From NCBI RefSeq assembly GCF_949152225.1, contig NZ_CASCJC010000001.1, positions 1 through 64,000 on the forward strand: 64,000 bases of DNA, given 5' to 3'. Positions 53,328-62,925 of this stretch are shown piece by piece (position 1 is the stretch's first letter; the number at the start of each line of letters is the position of its first letter). This stretch comes from Ligilactobacillus sp900765635. Its GTDB lineage: Bacteria > Bacillota > Bacilli > Lactobacillales > Lactobacillaceae. A model generated the notes under the pieces. It had not been told where the DNA came from and did no database searches. It worked only from the letters and a program-made list of their open reading frames with translations. The position numbers were made by a program, and so were the translations under genes.

Positions 53328-54185
53328 TTATTTATTTTGGTCTAAAAAGTTGTAAGCCGCGCCTAGTAAGTTGGCATCGTTTTGATAATAACAACAAACG
53401 ATTTCTGGCATGACTTCAGGAATTAATTCTTGTTCTAATGTTTGCTTGAGGTAACCCCGAATTTTTTCAGGAAGTTCACTGCGAGCAGAGACGCCACCAC
53501 CTAAAATAATAATTTCTGGATCAAGACTAACTTGCAGGTTGTAAATCAAGTTAGCAATATTTTGATACATTTCTTCTAAAACTTCATGAGCTAAAGTATC
53601 GCCGTTAGCTTCAAGTTCAAATAACTCGATACCTGAAACTTCCCGCCCACTAAGATTGGCATATTTAGCGGCCGCCTTAACAACTGTTCCGTTGCCACTT
53701 AAATTAGTTTCTTGGCGGTTTTTCATCAAGCCAAATTCGCCACCAAAAAGATGTGAGCCTTTATAGATTTGACCGTTGATAAAGACGGCTCCACCTACAC
53801 CGGTCCCTAAGACGACAAAGGCCGCGTTTTGATAGCCTTGACCAGCCCCACTTTTCATTTCACAAATTCCGGCACAATTGGCATCATTTTCGATGGCAAC
53901 CGGTAAACCAAAGGCTGCTTCAAATTCATCAAAAATTGGTCGTTGATGAATATAAGGAACGGCACTTAGTCCTTCAATAACACGTTTTTTGGCGTTGACA
54001 GTCCCAGGAGCACTTAAAGCTACTCCGGTGATAGTTTCATCATAGCTGTCAAGGACACTTTTCATTTGACTAAGCATTTCTTCAAAAGTTTTAGGCGTTG
54101 GAAATTTAGCTTGATGACTGATCTTTCCGTCATCAAATAATCCACATTTGACAAAAGTTCCACCAATATCAAAAACAGCTAACAT
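53328..54185 (-). CDS. ROK-family sugar kinase (BglK-like)
   Basis: Kinase of 285 residues. ATP-binding VFDIGGTFVKCGLF near 3 and VVLGTGVGGAVFINGQIY near 124; sugar-contact IENDANCAGICEM near 97; GGEFGLMKNRQ near 149. The usual ExGH His is replaced (GEFGL) and the Zn-binding CxCGxxGCxE motif is absent, as in BglK-type beta-glucoside kinases. It ends the minus-strand run GntR, GH1, ROK, with 18 bp to GH1. S. pneumoniae has a ROK kinase in its GH38/GH125 locus, so a mannose-related role is also possible. Confidence 0.85.
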   Translation of the reverse strand: MLAVFDIGGTFVKCGLFDDGKISHQAKFPTPKTFEEMLSQMKSVLDSYDETITGVALSAPGTVNAKKRVIEGLSAVPYIHQRPIFDEFEAAFGLPVAIENDANCAGICEMKSGAGQGYQNAAFVVLGTGVGGAVFINGQIYKGSHLFGGEFGLMKNRQETNLSGNGTVVKAAAKYANLSGREVSGIELFELEANGDTLAHEVLEEMYQNIANLIYNLQVSLDPEIIILGGGVSARSELPEKIRGYLKQTLEQELIPEVMPEIVCCYYQNDANLLGAAYNFLDQNK

Positions 54186-54203
54186 ATTAGATTCCTCCTT
54201 TAA

Positions 54204-55580
54204 TTAAAAACCATTGTTATGTGCGACTTCTTTAAACCATAAGCCACTCTTTTTGATGCTGCGTTCAAAATTGTTATCTAAATCAACGCGATAAAAGCCG
54301 TAGCGATTGCGATAACCGTTTAACCAAGACCAACAATCGACAAAAGTCCAACTGTGGTAACCAAAACAGTTACTGCCGGCTTGAATACCTTTGTACAAAT
54401 ATTCCAGGTGGTCTTGCATAAATTCGATGCGATAATCATCTTCAATCATGCCATCTGCATTTAAGAAGCGTTCTTCATCGGCCACGCCCATCCCATTTTC
54501 GCTGACATACCAAGGAATGTTGTTGTATTGTTCTTTCATCATGATGGCCACGTCATAAATGGCTTGTGGATAGATTTCCCAACCACGGTATGGGTTGATT
54601 TTCTTTTCTGGCCAATCATAAGGTTCATATAAGTTTTCGGGCATCTTAGCAGGTGTTAGTGGCTGACTAGGTGCCTTGACACGGCGGGGTTGATAGTAGT
54701 TTAAGCCGATAAAATCAACGGTATATGCCTTGATCAAGGCCTTATCTTCGGGTAAAACTTGTGGCGTTAATTCATGGAGTTTGACCAAATCAATCAATTC
54801 TTGTGGAATCTCACCTTTGACAGCAGGGTCTAAGAAACTTTGAGTGTTTAATAAATCAGCGGCTTGTTTAGCTGCCAAATCTTGGGGGCTGTCACTGCGC
54901 GCATAAGCAGGTGAAATATTTAAGATAATGCCAATTTGTCCATCGGTAATTGTTTGGCGAAAGGCTTTAACTGCACAAACATGGGCCATTAAAGTGTGAT
55001 AGCCAACTTGGACTGCTTTTTTAAAGTCAACGATGGCAGGATAGTGGAATTGATACAAGTAACCACATTCGACATGGACCATGGGCTCGTTAAAAGTTGT
55101 CCACATTTTGACTAAATCACCAAATTGTTCAAAGGCTGTCTTAGCATAAAAAGCAAAGGCATCAACTGCTTTGCGACTTTCCCAACCACCTTTTTGCATC
55201 AGCCACATTGGCATATCAAAGTGGAAAAGATTGATGATAGGCTTAACGCCATGATCTAACATACAAGTAAAGTAGTCACGGTAAAACTTGACCGCTTCTT
55301 GGTTTAAGTTTTTGCCATCAGGTAAAAGGCGTGTCCAAGAAATCGATGTTCTCAGGGAATTTAAACCAATATCTTGCATTCTTTGACAATCTTGGCGATA
55401 CATTTCATAAACATTAGATGTATCTTTGGGACCTTGATTTTCGTTGAATTTTTCTGGCGCAATTTCAAACCAATAATCCCAAGTTGAAGCGGATTTGCCG
55501 TTTAATAAGCTATGACCTTCTGTTTGAGGGGCAGAAGTAGCTGCACCCCACAAGAAGTTTTTAGGAAATGTTTTTGTCAT
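54204..55580 (-). CDS. GH1 beta-glycosidase (6-phospho type uncertain)
   Basis: Cytosolic GH1 of 458 residues. Acid/base Glu in TTFNEPMVHVE near 164, nucleophile Glu in YVSENGMGV near 361. The phosphate pocket of 6-phospho enzymes (S...K-x-Y) is only partly kept: CWSWLNGYRNRYG has Ser and Tyr but Asn where Lys is expected. The start is the ATG at 55580 with AGAAGG upstream; the upstream in-frame start at 55598 is not supported. It lies between GntR and the ROK kinase; the kinase could make the phosphorylated substrate. Confidence 0.88.
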   Translation of the reverse strand: MTKTFPKNFLWGAATSAPQTEGHSLLNGKSASTWDYWFEIAPEKFNENQGPKDTSNVYEMYRQDCQRMQDIGLNSLRTSISWTRLLPDGKNLNQEAVKFYRDYFTCMLDHGVKPIINLFHFDMPMWLMQKGGWESRKAVDAFAFYAKTAFEQFGDLVKMWTTFNEPMVHVECGYLYQFHYPAIVDFKKAVQVGYHTLMAHVCAVKAFRQTITDGQIGIILNISPAYARSDSPQDLAAKQAADLLNTQSFLDPAVKGEIPQELIDLVKLHELTPQVLPEDKALIKAYTVDFIGLNYYQPRRVKAPSQPLTPAKMPENLYEPYDWPEKKINPYRGWEIYPQAIYDVAIMMKEQYNNIPWYVSENGMGVADEERFLNADGMIEDDYRIEFMQDHLEYLYKGIQAGSNCFGYHSWTFVDCWSWLNGYRNRYGFYRVDLDNNFERSIKKSGLWFKEVAHNNGF

Positions 55581-55601
55581 AAAAAGACCTTCTTTCATGG
55601 A

Positions 55602-56315
55602 TTAAAGTTGACGATGAACGTCTAAGACGAATTTAGAGTGATCGTTGATAAAGTAAGATTTTGAATATTCAAACGGGCGGCCCGTTTGATCATAAGCCGT
55701 TTGTTCGATGACAAGCACCGGACTATTAGGCGCGATATTTAACGCCGCCGCAACTTCTGGGCTAGCGCCTTGGGCATAAACGATGCGCCGCGCATCGGTT
55801 AGCTGTAATTTGGCCACACTACCTAAGTAATCATAAAGTGAGCCTTTGAGAATCTCCTTATCAAGTGGCGCAATCTCGGTTGGCATCAAGGTATGCTCAT
55901 AGCTGTAATATTCTTGATTGATAAAGCGGACACGCTTGATTTCATAAACAGGTTGAGTCTTATTGATGTTAAGGTTTCTTTGTTCGGTTTCATCGGGTAA
56001 ACGAGCATCAAAATGCAAGATCTTACTTTTGATATCTTGATCGCGATGAGAATAAACAACCCCTACTGGTGAATCAAGGGGTAACATTTCATCGGTAGCA
56101 TCTCCAAGCCGCACTCTAACATATGTCCCAGCCCCTTGTTTACTGTAAATTAGTCCTTCATTGCTCAGGAGCTGGAGGGCTTTTTTAAGTGTCAATCGGC
56201 TGACATTATATTTGGCAATCAGTTCTTCTTGAGTGGGTAAGGGCTGACCGGAACGATAGTGATTAGTTAAGATATCTTTTCTAATGTCCGAATAAATTTC
56301 GCGATAACGGTACAT
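55602..56315 (-). CDS. GntR-family regulator with UTRA domain
   Basis: Regulator of 237 residues, winged helix near 25-70 (QEELIAKYNVSRLTLKKALQ, then KQGAGTYVRVR) and UTRA after about 90. The start is the ATG at 56315 (MYRYREIY) with AAAGG nine bases upstream; a longer frame to 56384 has no support. Divergent from the mannosidase operon across a 165-bp gap with an inverted repeat and a cre. Likely controls both directions. Confidence 0.87.
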   Translation of the reverse strand: MYRYREIYSDIRKDILTNHYRSGQPLPTQEELIAKYNVSRLTLKKALQLLSNEGLIYSKQGAGTYVRVRLGDATDEMLPLDSPVGVVYSHRDQDIKSKILHFDARLPDETEQRNLNINKTQPVYEIKRVRFINQEYYSYEHTLMPTEIAPLDKEILKGSLYDYLGSVAKLQLTDARRIVYAQGASPEVAAALNIAPNSPVLVIEQTAYDQTGRPFEYSKSYFINDHSKFVLDVHRQL

Positions 56316-56367
56316 ATCAGTCATCCTTTCTAAATTATAACGTCTAAACAAATTATACCACACTGTC

Positions 56368-56451
56368 AAAATTTGTATTATCATTTTATAAAAAAGACTT
56401 TACAAATTTTCGAGATATGCGTATAATGCCAAATGTAAGAAAGCGTTTGAT
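56368..56451 (+). promoter_or_regulatory. Mannosidase-operon promoter, inverted repeat and cre
   Basis: TTTACA (56399-56404), a 17-bp gap and TATAAT (56422-56427). AGAAAGCGTTTGAT (56438-56451) fits cre and lies just after the start site. AAAATTTGTA (56368-56377) and TACAAATTTT (56401-56410) form an exact inverted repeat, one arm over the -35 box: likely GntR operator. Confidence 0.7.
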
Positions 56452-56480
56452 TACAAAAAATTGTTTTAGGAGAGTTTTAC

Positions 56481-57812
56481 ATGAATATTAACAAACTTCA
56501 AGCACCATTGTTGAAAGCATCGACATGGGTTCAAAACAACTTAATTTTACAAGCGATAAAAAATGCTTTTGTGCGTACAATTCCGTTTACAGTAGTTGGA
56601 TCTTTTTCCAATCTTATCAAGATGCAACTAGATGCACTTATTAAAGCTAAAGACATTCAAAATGCCTGGGTAATCAATACTAGCAATTTATTTGGTTATA
56701 TCGGAACTGCGACATTAGGAATCGTTGGTTTAATTGTTGTTTTATCTTCAGCTTATTCATATGCAGTAGAATTAAAACGAAAAGATAAGAATAAAAATTT
56801 AAATCCTATCATTGCAACTTTATTAGCTTTATCAGCTTATTTTGTAATGGTGCCAAACAATGTTAATTATTTAGACAATAAAGCCAAGGTAATTGAAGGA
56901 TTTGCGACAAGTTTCTTTAGTTATGAAGGAATGTTTACAGCCTTAATCGTTGGAATGATTGCGGTAGCTTTATTTGCAGCATTTAGTCGTTCTAAATTTA
57001 CGTTTAAAATGCCAGATAGCGTGCCACAAAATGTTTTTGATTCATTTTTTGCTTTGATTCCAATCGCTGAAGTACTATTGATTTTTGGTGTGATTCGTAT
57101 CATCATTCAATCTTTAGGCTATGCTTCTTTGATTCAAATGATTTCTAAGATTTTAATTGATCCTTTATTGGTAGTCGGAACGGGCTTGCCTGCAATCATT
57201 GTTGTCATTTTAATTGAACAAATTTTATGGTTCTTAGGTTTACATGGTTTTAATATCGTATGGGGCGTAATGTCAGCCTTTTGGTTACCATTGTTCTTGC
57301 AAAATGTCTCTAAATTTGCGGAAACACAAAGTTTTGCCGGTATCTCAATTTCACCTAATACAATGACTAATGTTTATGCGATGATAGGTGGTTCGGGTGC
57401 TACATTTGGTTTGATTATTGCGATGTTAATCTTCACTAAAAAAGGCGAAAAAGAACGAGAAATTGCTAAATTAGCCTTGGTTCCAGGATGTTTTGGTATC
57501 AATGAACCTGTTATCTTTGGGTTACCAATTGTGCTAAATCCAATTATGTTTATTCCTTGGATTGTTGTTCCGTTGTTAAATGCGATTATCGCTTATGTTG
57601 TTACTTCTATTGGTTGGGTTGTTCCATTGGTTGTTTTGAATTCAGGAAATGAACCAATTTTCTTGAGTACATGGATTTTAGGGGCATTCCATATAAGTCC
57701 AGTTATTTTAACGTTAGTCTTAGTAATTTTAGACGTTTTGATTTATTCACCATTTGTGATTATTAACCAAAGAAATGAACGTCAATTAGCTCATCAACAA
57801 GGTTTAGTTTAA
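56481..57812 (+). CDS. PTS lactose/cellobiose-family EIIC, orphan subunit
   Basis: Permease of 443 residues, full length, with about ten membrane segments. EIIC signatures: KMPDSVPQNVFDSFFALIPI near 174, FLGLHGFNIVWGVMSAFW near 252, FGINEPVIFGLPIVLNPIMF near 336. No EIIA or EIIB gene lies nearby, so it must borrow them from elsewhere. First gene of the operon with GH38 (20 bp on) and GH125, so the imported sugar is probably an alpha-mannoside of host N-glycans. AGGAG before the ATG. Confidence 0.9.
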   Translation: MNINKLQAPLLKASTWVQNNLILQAIKNAFVRTIPFTVVGSFSNLIKMQLDALIKAKDIQNAWVINTSNLFGYIGTATLGIVGLIVVLSSAYSYAVELKRKDKNKNLNPIIATLLALSAYFVMVPNNVNYLDNKAKVIEGFATSFFSYEGMFTALIVGMIAVALFAAFSRSKFTFKMPDSVPQNVFDSFFALIPIAEVLLIFGVIRIIIQSLGYASLIQMISKILIDPLLVVGTGLPAIIVVILIEQILWFLGLHGFNIVWGVMSAFWLPLFLQNVSKFAETQSFAGISISPNTMTNVYAMIGGSGATFGLIIAMLIFTKKGEKEREIAKLALVPGCFGINEPVIFGLPIVLNPIMFIPWIVVPLLNAIIAYVVTSIGWVVPLVVLNSGNEPIFLSTWILGAFHISPVILTLVLVILDVLIYSPFVIINQRNERQLAHQQGLV

Positions 57813-57832
57813 TTAGAAAAGAGAGTTAAACA

Positions 57833-60442
57833 ATGAAAAAAGTACATGTTATTGCACATACACACTGGGATTTCGAATGGTATTTTACACGCCAAAATGC
57901 ACAGATTCAATTTGCTTATCATATGGATGAGGTTTTTAGAGCTTTAGAGCAAAATCGATTGGATTATTATTTATTAGATGGACAAATGTCGATTATCGAT
58001 GATTATTTGAATGCTCAACCAGATAAAAGAGAGCTTTTAGTTAAATTTGTTAAGGCTAAGCGCCTATACATTGGACCTTGGTATACGCAAATTGATGAAA
58101 TGGTAACTTCAGGTGAAGCTATTGTGCGTAATTTACAATTAGGCCATAAGCTAGCTAGTGATTTAGGTGGCGTAACTAAGTTAGGATATTTACCAGATTC
58201 ATTTGGTCAAGGCCAGGATATGCCTAAGATTTATAATGGCTTTGATATTACAGCAACCGTCTTTTGGCGTGGTATGCCTAAAGAAAAAAATGCGCGTTAC
58301 TTCTATTGGACCTGTGAAGATGGCTCAAAAGTCTTGGCTGCTAACATTAAAAACGGCTATTACGCAGGGATCGAATTAGTCGAATCTGATGATTTTAATG
58401 CTTTGTTAACGAAAATCAGCACGGATACGGACGTTGATGATTTAGTTGTTCCGGTGGGTGGCGACCAAAGACCTGTTGATTTCAATCTTAAGCAGCGTTT
58501 AGCATTGGCAAATGCAAGTCAAAATGACTATCAATTAGTTGAAAGCACCTATCCACAATACTTTGAACAATTAGCTAAAAATCAAGATTTGCCAATTTAT
58601 AGTGGGGAGTTCGTTGATCCTAGTGCTTCTAAAATTCATCGAGGAATTTACTCTTCACGTGTTGATTTGAAGTGTATTTATGATGAATTAGAACGTGTAA
58701 TGACATACGTTGTTGAACCTTTAATGACGATGGCACAATATCATGGAATTGAACAGAAATTTGGTATTGTTGATGAAATTTGGAAGACCATTGTCCGTGG
58801 GCAAGCACATGATTCATCTGGTGGATGTAACAGTGATGAAACCAACAAAGATATTTTTAACCGTGCTGTCAATGCGTTACAATTGGCTAATTCCTTGCGT
58901 GATTACCTTTTACGTAAATTAAGTAGTAAGGTACCTGCTGATTTGGACTTGTTCTTTTGGAATCCCCAACCAGTTGCACAAAAACAAGTTTTAACATTTA
59001 AAGTAAATACGCGCAGTGAAACATTTAAGTTATCCGATGTGCATGGCAAAGAAGTTGTTTTTGAAGTTTTACAACAAGAAAAAATTGATGCAGCTGTTAC
59101 ACGACGTGATGTTAGTCAAATGGTGGCAGATATTTTTTATGAAACAACAATTGCGCTTGAAACGACGCTTCCAGCAACCGATTGGATTGGGTTTAAGGTG
59201 GTTCAAGAACCAACACAAATGTTAACACGCCAAAATGCAACATTGATTGAAAATGAGTTTTACACGATAAACTATACCAATGGTGGCTTAGAGTTGTTTG
59301 ATAAGGCGACAAATCAAGTATATGCTGACTTTTTGAACTTTGAAGATGGTGGAGATGAAGGCGATACCTATGATTATTCGCCAGCGTTTGAAGATTGGAT
59401 TTTAACATTAGACCTTAAAAACGTTAGTGTCCAAGCTTTAGCGGGTAAATTTAGCAGTCAATTAACTATTAATGGAAGCTGGCAGCTACCTTATGATTTG
59501 AAGCAACGTGCTGCTAAAGTAGCACAAACTAAGGTTGATTACTGCTTGCATCTAACCTTAAATAAAGGTGATAAGACGATTGGCTTTGAGTTTGAAATTG
59601 ACAATACTGTTTTAGATCATCGATTGCGTTTAGTTTTAAATACTAATGTTTTAGCTAAGTTTAGTTATGCCGATACACCGTTTGGGACAATCAAGCGTCC
59701 AGTTATGGATATGCATTTGAATGATTGGCAAGAGATTGGTTATCATGAAGAACCAACAGCGCTGCGTCCGATGATTCATTTTGCTAACGTACATGATGAT
59801 GTTAAGAGTTGGTCGTTTATCGGTCTAGGGCAAAAAGACTTTGAAGTAATTGGCGAAAAATTTGATAAGTTAGCCATTACGATGTTACGTGGAGTTGGAT
59901 TCTTGGGACGTCCTGATACCAAGCGACGTCCAGGAGATGCCTCTGGTTTACAGACTAAATATGTACCAACTCCAGATAGTCAATTAAATGGTGTGCATAC
60001 TTTTAAAGGTGGGATTTGCTTGGATGAAAGCTATATGCCAACTATTTTACAAGCAAGACACCGTCAACTCGCGGTTGGGACGTTAGGCTACCAAAATCAA
60101 GCCGTAAACCGCTTTACAACCCCAATTCAGTATTTTATGATTAATGAGAATCCAACTGCTTTACAACACTATCCATTATGTGAAGTCAAAGCTACGGGGT
60201 TAGTCATCAGCTCATTTAGTGTGACAAGTGACTACAGTGGTCTAGTGATTCGGTTATATAATCCAAGCAAGGAAATGTTAAAGAATCCAGGGCATTTGCA
60301 ATTAGCTCAAACAAGCAATGTGAGTGCTTTGAATTTAAACCATGAAGTGCGCAAAAACTTAGCGACAGAAGTTGAGTGTTTTGAATTACCAGACTTTGCT
60401 CCCGGAGAGATTCAAACCTATGGAATCTATCCATTAGGTTAG
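57833..60442 (+). CDS. GH38 alpha-mannosidase, intracellular
   Basis: Enzyme of 869 residues without a signal peptide. The metal site is in VIAHTHWDFEWY near 6-17 and the nucleophile Asp in GYLPDSFGQGQDMPKI near 120. GIYSSRVDLK near 270 and the later zinc-site GQAHDSSGGCNSDETNKDIF near 323 are also GH38. The C-terminal half is the beta-sandwich part. In streptococci and enterococci the cytosolic GH38 removes alpha-1,3-mannose from short N-glycan pieces. Sits between the EIIC and GH125 genes; all three are likely one mRNA. Confidence 0.93.
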   Translation: MKKVHVIAHTHWDFEWYFTRQNAQIQFAYHMDEVFRALEQNRLDYYLLDGQMSIIDDYLNAQPDKRELLVKFVKAKRLYIGPWYTQIDEMVTSGEAIVRNLQLGHKLASDLGGVTKLGYLPDSFGQGQDMPKIYNGFDITATVFWRGMPKEKNARYFYWTCEDGSKVLAANIKNGYYAGIELVESDDFNALLTKISTDTDVDDLVVPVGGDQRPVDFNLKQRLALANASQNDYQLVESTYPQYFEQLAKNQDLPIYSGEFVDPSASKIHRGIYSSRVDLKCIYDELERVMTYVVEPLMTMAQYHGIEQKFGIVDEIWKTIVRGQAHDSSGGCNSDETNKDIFNRAVNALQLANSLRDYLLRKLSSKVPADLDLFFWNPQPVAQKQVLTFKVNTRSETFKLSDVHGKEVVFEVLQQEKIDAAVTRRDVSQMVADIFYETTIALETTLPATDWIGFKVVQEPTQMLTRQNATLIENEFYTINYTNGGLELFDKATNQVYADFLNFEDGGDEGDTYDYSPAFEDWILTLDLKNVSVQALAGKFSSQLTINGSWQLPYDLKQRAAKVAQTKVDYCLHLTLNKGDKTIGFEFEIDNTVLDHRLRLVLNTNVLAKFSYADTPFGTIKRPVMDMHLNDWQEIGYHEEPTALRPMIHFANVHDDVKSWSFIGLGQKDFEVIGEKFDKLAITMLRGVGFLGRPDTKRRPGDASGLQTKYVPTPDSQLNGVHTFKGGICLDESYMPTILQARHRQLAVGTLGYQNQAVNRFTTPIQYFMINENPTALQHYPLCEVKATGLVISSFSVTSDYSGLVIRLYNPSKEMLKNPGHLQLAQTSNVSALNLNHEVRKNLATEVECFELPDFAPGEIQTYGIYPLG

Positions 60443-60467
60443 TAGAATAAAGATTGGAGATAACCAG

Positions 60468-61733
60468 ATGATTGAGATAACAAAAGTGGCTCAAAAACTC
60501 GATGAATATGCGGCACAAAAAACTTTGCCAAGTAAACGTAGTACAGAAATGTTTCATAATATTTTTAGCGATGCAATTAAAAACGCAACTGAAAAAGGAC
60601 CAGATGACACTTATTTTGTAGCAACTGGTGATATTCCAGCAATGTGGCTCCGTGATGCGACTTTCCAAGTGTTACCTTATTTAGAAGTTTTAGATGAAAT
60701 TCCTGAATTAAAAGAAATCATCTTGGGTGTTTTAAAATTGGAATTGCGCTACGTACAACACGATCCGTATGCTAATGCTTTTAACCAAACGGCTAGTGGT
60801 GCACACTGGAGTGATGATGAAACTGATATTGCGGTATCTGATTTAGTGTGGGAACGTAAATTTGAGATTGATTCGCTTTGTGCACCAATTTTTCTAGCAC
60901 TTAAATATCATCAAAAGACCGGTGAAACAGCTTTGTTTGATGATGAATTTTGGCAAACCGTGGCATTGATCATGGATACCTTTGAAACAGAACAACATCA
61001 CGAAACGTCACCATATTATTTCAAACGTGTTGATTGTCCGGCGACCGATACGTTGGTAAACGATGGGCGTGGAACACCGGTTGGTTATACTGGGATGATT
61101 TGGTGTGGCTTTAGACCAAGTGATGATGCGTGTGAATATGGCTATCATGTTCCAAGTAACATGTATGCAATTAGTGTTTTACGGCCACTTTTGACTTTGA
61201 TTCCAGCAGATTTGGTGGATTTAAAGCAACGCATCGAACGCTTGATTGCTGCAGTAGAACAAGGTATCAAAGATTTTGCAATCGTAACTTTGGAAAATGG
61301 CCAACAAATTTATGCCTATGAAGTCGATGGTTTAGGCAATGTGAATTTAATGGATGATGCCAATGTGCCAAGTTTGTTATCCTTGCCATTTTTAGGTTAT
61401 CTTACTAGCGATGACGAGTTGTACCAAGCGACACGCCAATTCATTTTAAGTGCGCAAAATCCTTATTATTACAGTGGTAAGATTTTAGAAGGCATTGGTA
61501 GTTCGCATACACCTGAGCATTATGTTTGGCCTGTTAGTTTAGCGATGGAAGGTTTGACAACGCCAGATGTGTTAGTCAAAGCCGCTAAATTACAAGCAAT
61601 CGCAATGAGTGATAATCAAACAAAACAATGCCATGAAAGTGTTCAAGTCGATGATCCGACTCAATATACACGTGAATGGTTCTCTTGGTCAAATATGACA
61701 TTTTGTCAGTTAGCATTGGAAATTTGTAAATAA
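60468..61733 (+). CDS. GH125 exo-alpha-1,6-mannosidase
   Basis: Enzyme of 421 residues, a barrel of helix pairs. Signatures: GDIPAMWLRDATFQV near 50, WERKFEIDSLCAPIF near 128, GMIWCGFRPSDDACEYGYHV near 205, and GSSHTPEHYVWPVSLAMEGL near 345. No signal peptide. Together with GH38 it would take apart the alpha-1,6 and alpha-1,3 mannose branches in the cytosol, as in S. pneumoniae. It ends at a strong terminator. Intact, standard length. Confidence 0.93.
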   Translation: MIEITKVAQKLDEYAAQKTLPSKRSTEMFHNIFSDAIKNATEKGPDDTYFVATGDIPAMWLRDATFQVLPYLEVLDEIPELKEIILGVLKLELRYVQHDPYANAFNQTASGAHWSDDETDIAVSDLVWERKFEIDSLCAPIFLALKYHQKTGETALFDDEFWQTVALIMDTFETEQHHETSPYYFKRVDCPATDTLVNDGRGTPVGYTGMIWCGFRPSDDACEYGYHVPSNMYAISVLRPLLTLIPADLVDLKQRIERLIAAVEQGIKDFAIVTLENGQQIYAYEVDGLGNVNLMDDANVPSLLSLPFLGYLTSDDELYQATRQFILSAQNPYYYSGKILEGIGSSHTPEHYVWPVSLAMEGLTTPDVLVKAAKLQAIAMSDNQTKQCHESVQVDDPTQYTREWFSWSNMTFCQLALEICK

Positions 61734-61736
61734 ATT

Positions 61737-61774
61737 AAAGGCTACAATCTTTTTTAGGATTGTAGCCTTTTTAT
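61737..61774 (+). terminator. Terminator of the mannosidase operon
   Basis: AAAGGCTACAATC pairs with GATTGTAGCCTTT, followed by Ts. Confidence 0.9.
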
Positions 61775-61843
61775 TGGCATTTTGTGAAATATTTTGCTAG
61801 TATATTCTAAAAAATAATTTAACTATTAGAAAAGAGGGCCATC

Positions 61844-62875
61844 ATGCTATCATTTGAAAATGATTATTCAGAAGGGGCACACAAACAGATTTTAAAACGT
61901 CTATGTGAGACGAATGAGCAACAAATGTTGGCGTATGGTAGTGATCGTTATTCGGCGCGAGCGGCCGAAAAAATAAAGGTCTTATGCCAATGTCCGAGTG
62001 CCGAAGTTTATTTTTTGATGGATGGTATTCAGGTTACAAAGATTGTCGTAAATACCTTACTTAAAACTTATCAAGGAGTAATTGCGGCAGATATCGATCG
62101 AATTGTGGCGCCAGATGCAAGTGCAGTTGATTTTACTGGCCATAAGGTTTTACCAATTAAACAAAATAAAGGTAAGATTGATATTGAAGCTTTACGTGTA
62201 TATTTGGATAACTTTTTTTCGCAAACTACTAGTTATGAGCAGTTAGTTGAGCCGGGGATGGTATATGTTTCGCAACCAACAGAATGTGGAACATTATACA
62301 GCTTAGATGAATTGACTCAAATTGCTAGTCTATGCCATCAATATCAATTGCCGTTATACTTAGGCGGAGCACGCTTAGGATATGGATTGATGAGTTCGCA
62401 AAATGATGTGAGTTTAGCAGATATTGCGCGTTTATGTGATGTTTTTTATATCGGTGCGACACGCATTGGTGCATTATGTGGTGAGGCGCTTATTTTTACT
62501 AAGCATAATTTACCTGCCAATTTCAATTTATTGATTAAACAACATGCGACATTATTGGTTAAGAGCCGTTTATTAGGAGTTCAATTTGATACATTATTTG
62601 CAACTGATCGTTTGTATTTTGAATTGAGCAAAAAAGGCGTACAAGCAGCATCCTTACTTAAGGAAGGTTTAAAACAAAAAAATTATCAACTTTGTTTAGA
62701 TTCACCTACTAATCAAGTTTTTGTTATCATAGACAAGAAAAAAGCCCAGCGTTTGGCTAAACACGTTCATTTTAAAACACCTAAGATTTTAGATGAACAA
62801 AGAGTTGTAGTTCGTTTCATGACAAGTTGGGCAACAAAACAAGAAGATATTAGGAAATTACTGTCGTTATTGTAA
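61844..62875 (+). CDS. Threonine-aldolase-like protein lacking the PLP-binding residues (probable pseudoenzyme)
   Basis: Protein of 343 residues with the full low-specificity threonine-aldolase fold (FENDYSEGAHKQIL, VSQPTECGTLYS, GARLGYGL, GEALIF). Key residues of the family are changed. The Schiff-base Lys of the GTK motif is Arg207 (YIGATRIGALCGEA), the PLP-N1 Asp of LDGAR is Gly174 (LYLGGARLG), and the ring-stacking His is Arg86. The reading frame is open from start to stop, with AGAGG before the ATG and a terminator after it, which argues against simple decay. It has its own promoter region, and a GntR gene faces it. Function is unknown: perhaps a sensor, a partner subunit or a protein heading to decay. 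Confidence 0.85.
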   Translation: MLSFENDYSEGAHKQILKRLCETNEQQMLAYGSDRYSARAAEKIKVLCQCPSAEVYFLMDGIQVTKIVVNTLLKTYQGVIAADIDRIVAPDASAVDFTGHKVLPIKQNKGKIDIEALRVYLDNFFSQTTSYEQLVEPGMVYVSQPTECGTLYSLDELTQIASLCHQYQLPLYLGGARLGYGLMSSQNDVSLADIARLCDVFYIGATRIGALCGEALIFTKHNLPANFNLLIKQHATLLVKSRLLGVQFDTLFATDRLYFELSKKGVQAASLLKEGLKQKNYQLCLDSPTNQVFVIIDKKKAQRLAKHVHFKTPKILDEQRVVVRFMTSWATKQEDIRKLLSLL

Positions 62876-62879
62876 AAAA

Positions 62880-62922
62880 ACGTTTCATCGTGATGTAAAA
62901 ATCATGATGAAACGTCTTTTTA
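62880..62922. terminator. Terminator between the aldolase-like gene and the GntR gene
   Basis: ACGTTTCATCGTGAT and ATCATGATGAAACGT pair (one mismatch) and are followed by a T-run. Confidence 0.85.
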
Positions 62923-62925
62923 TTT

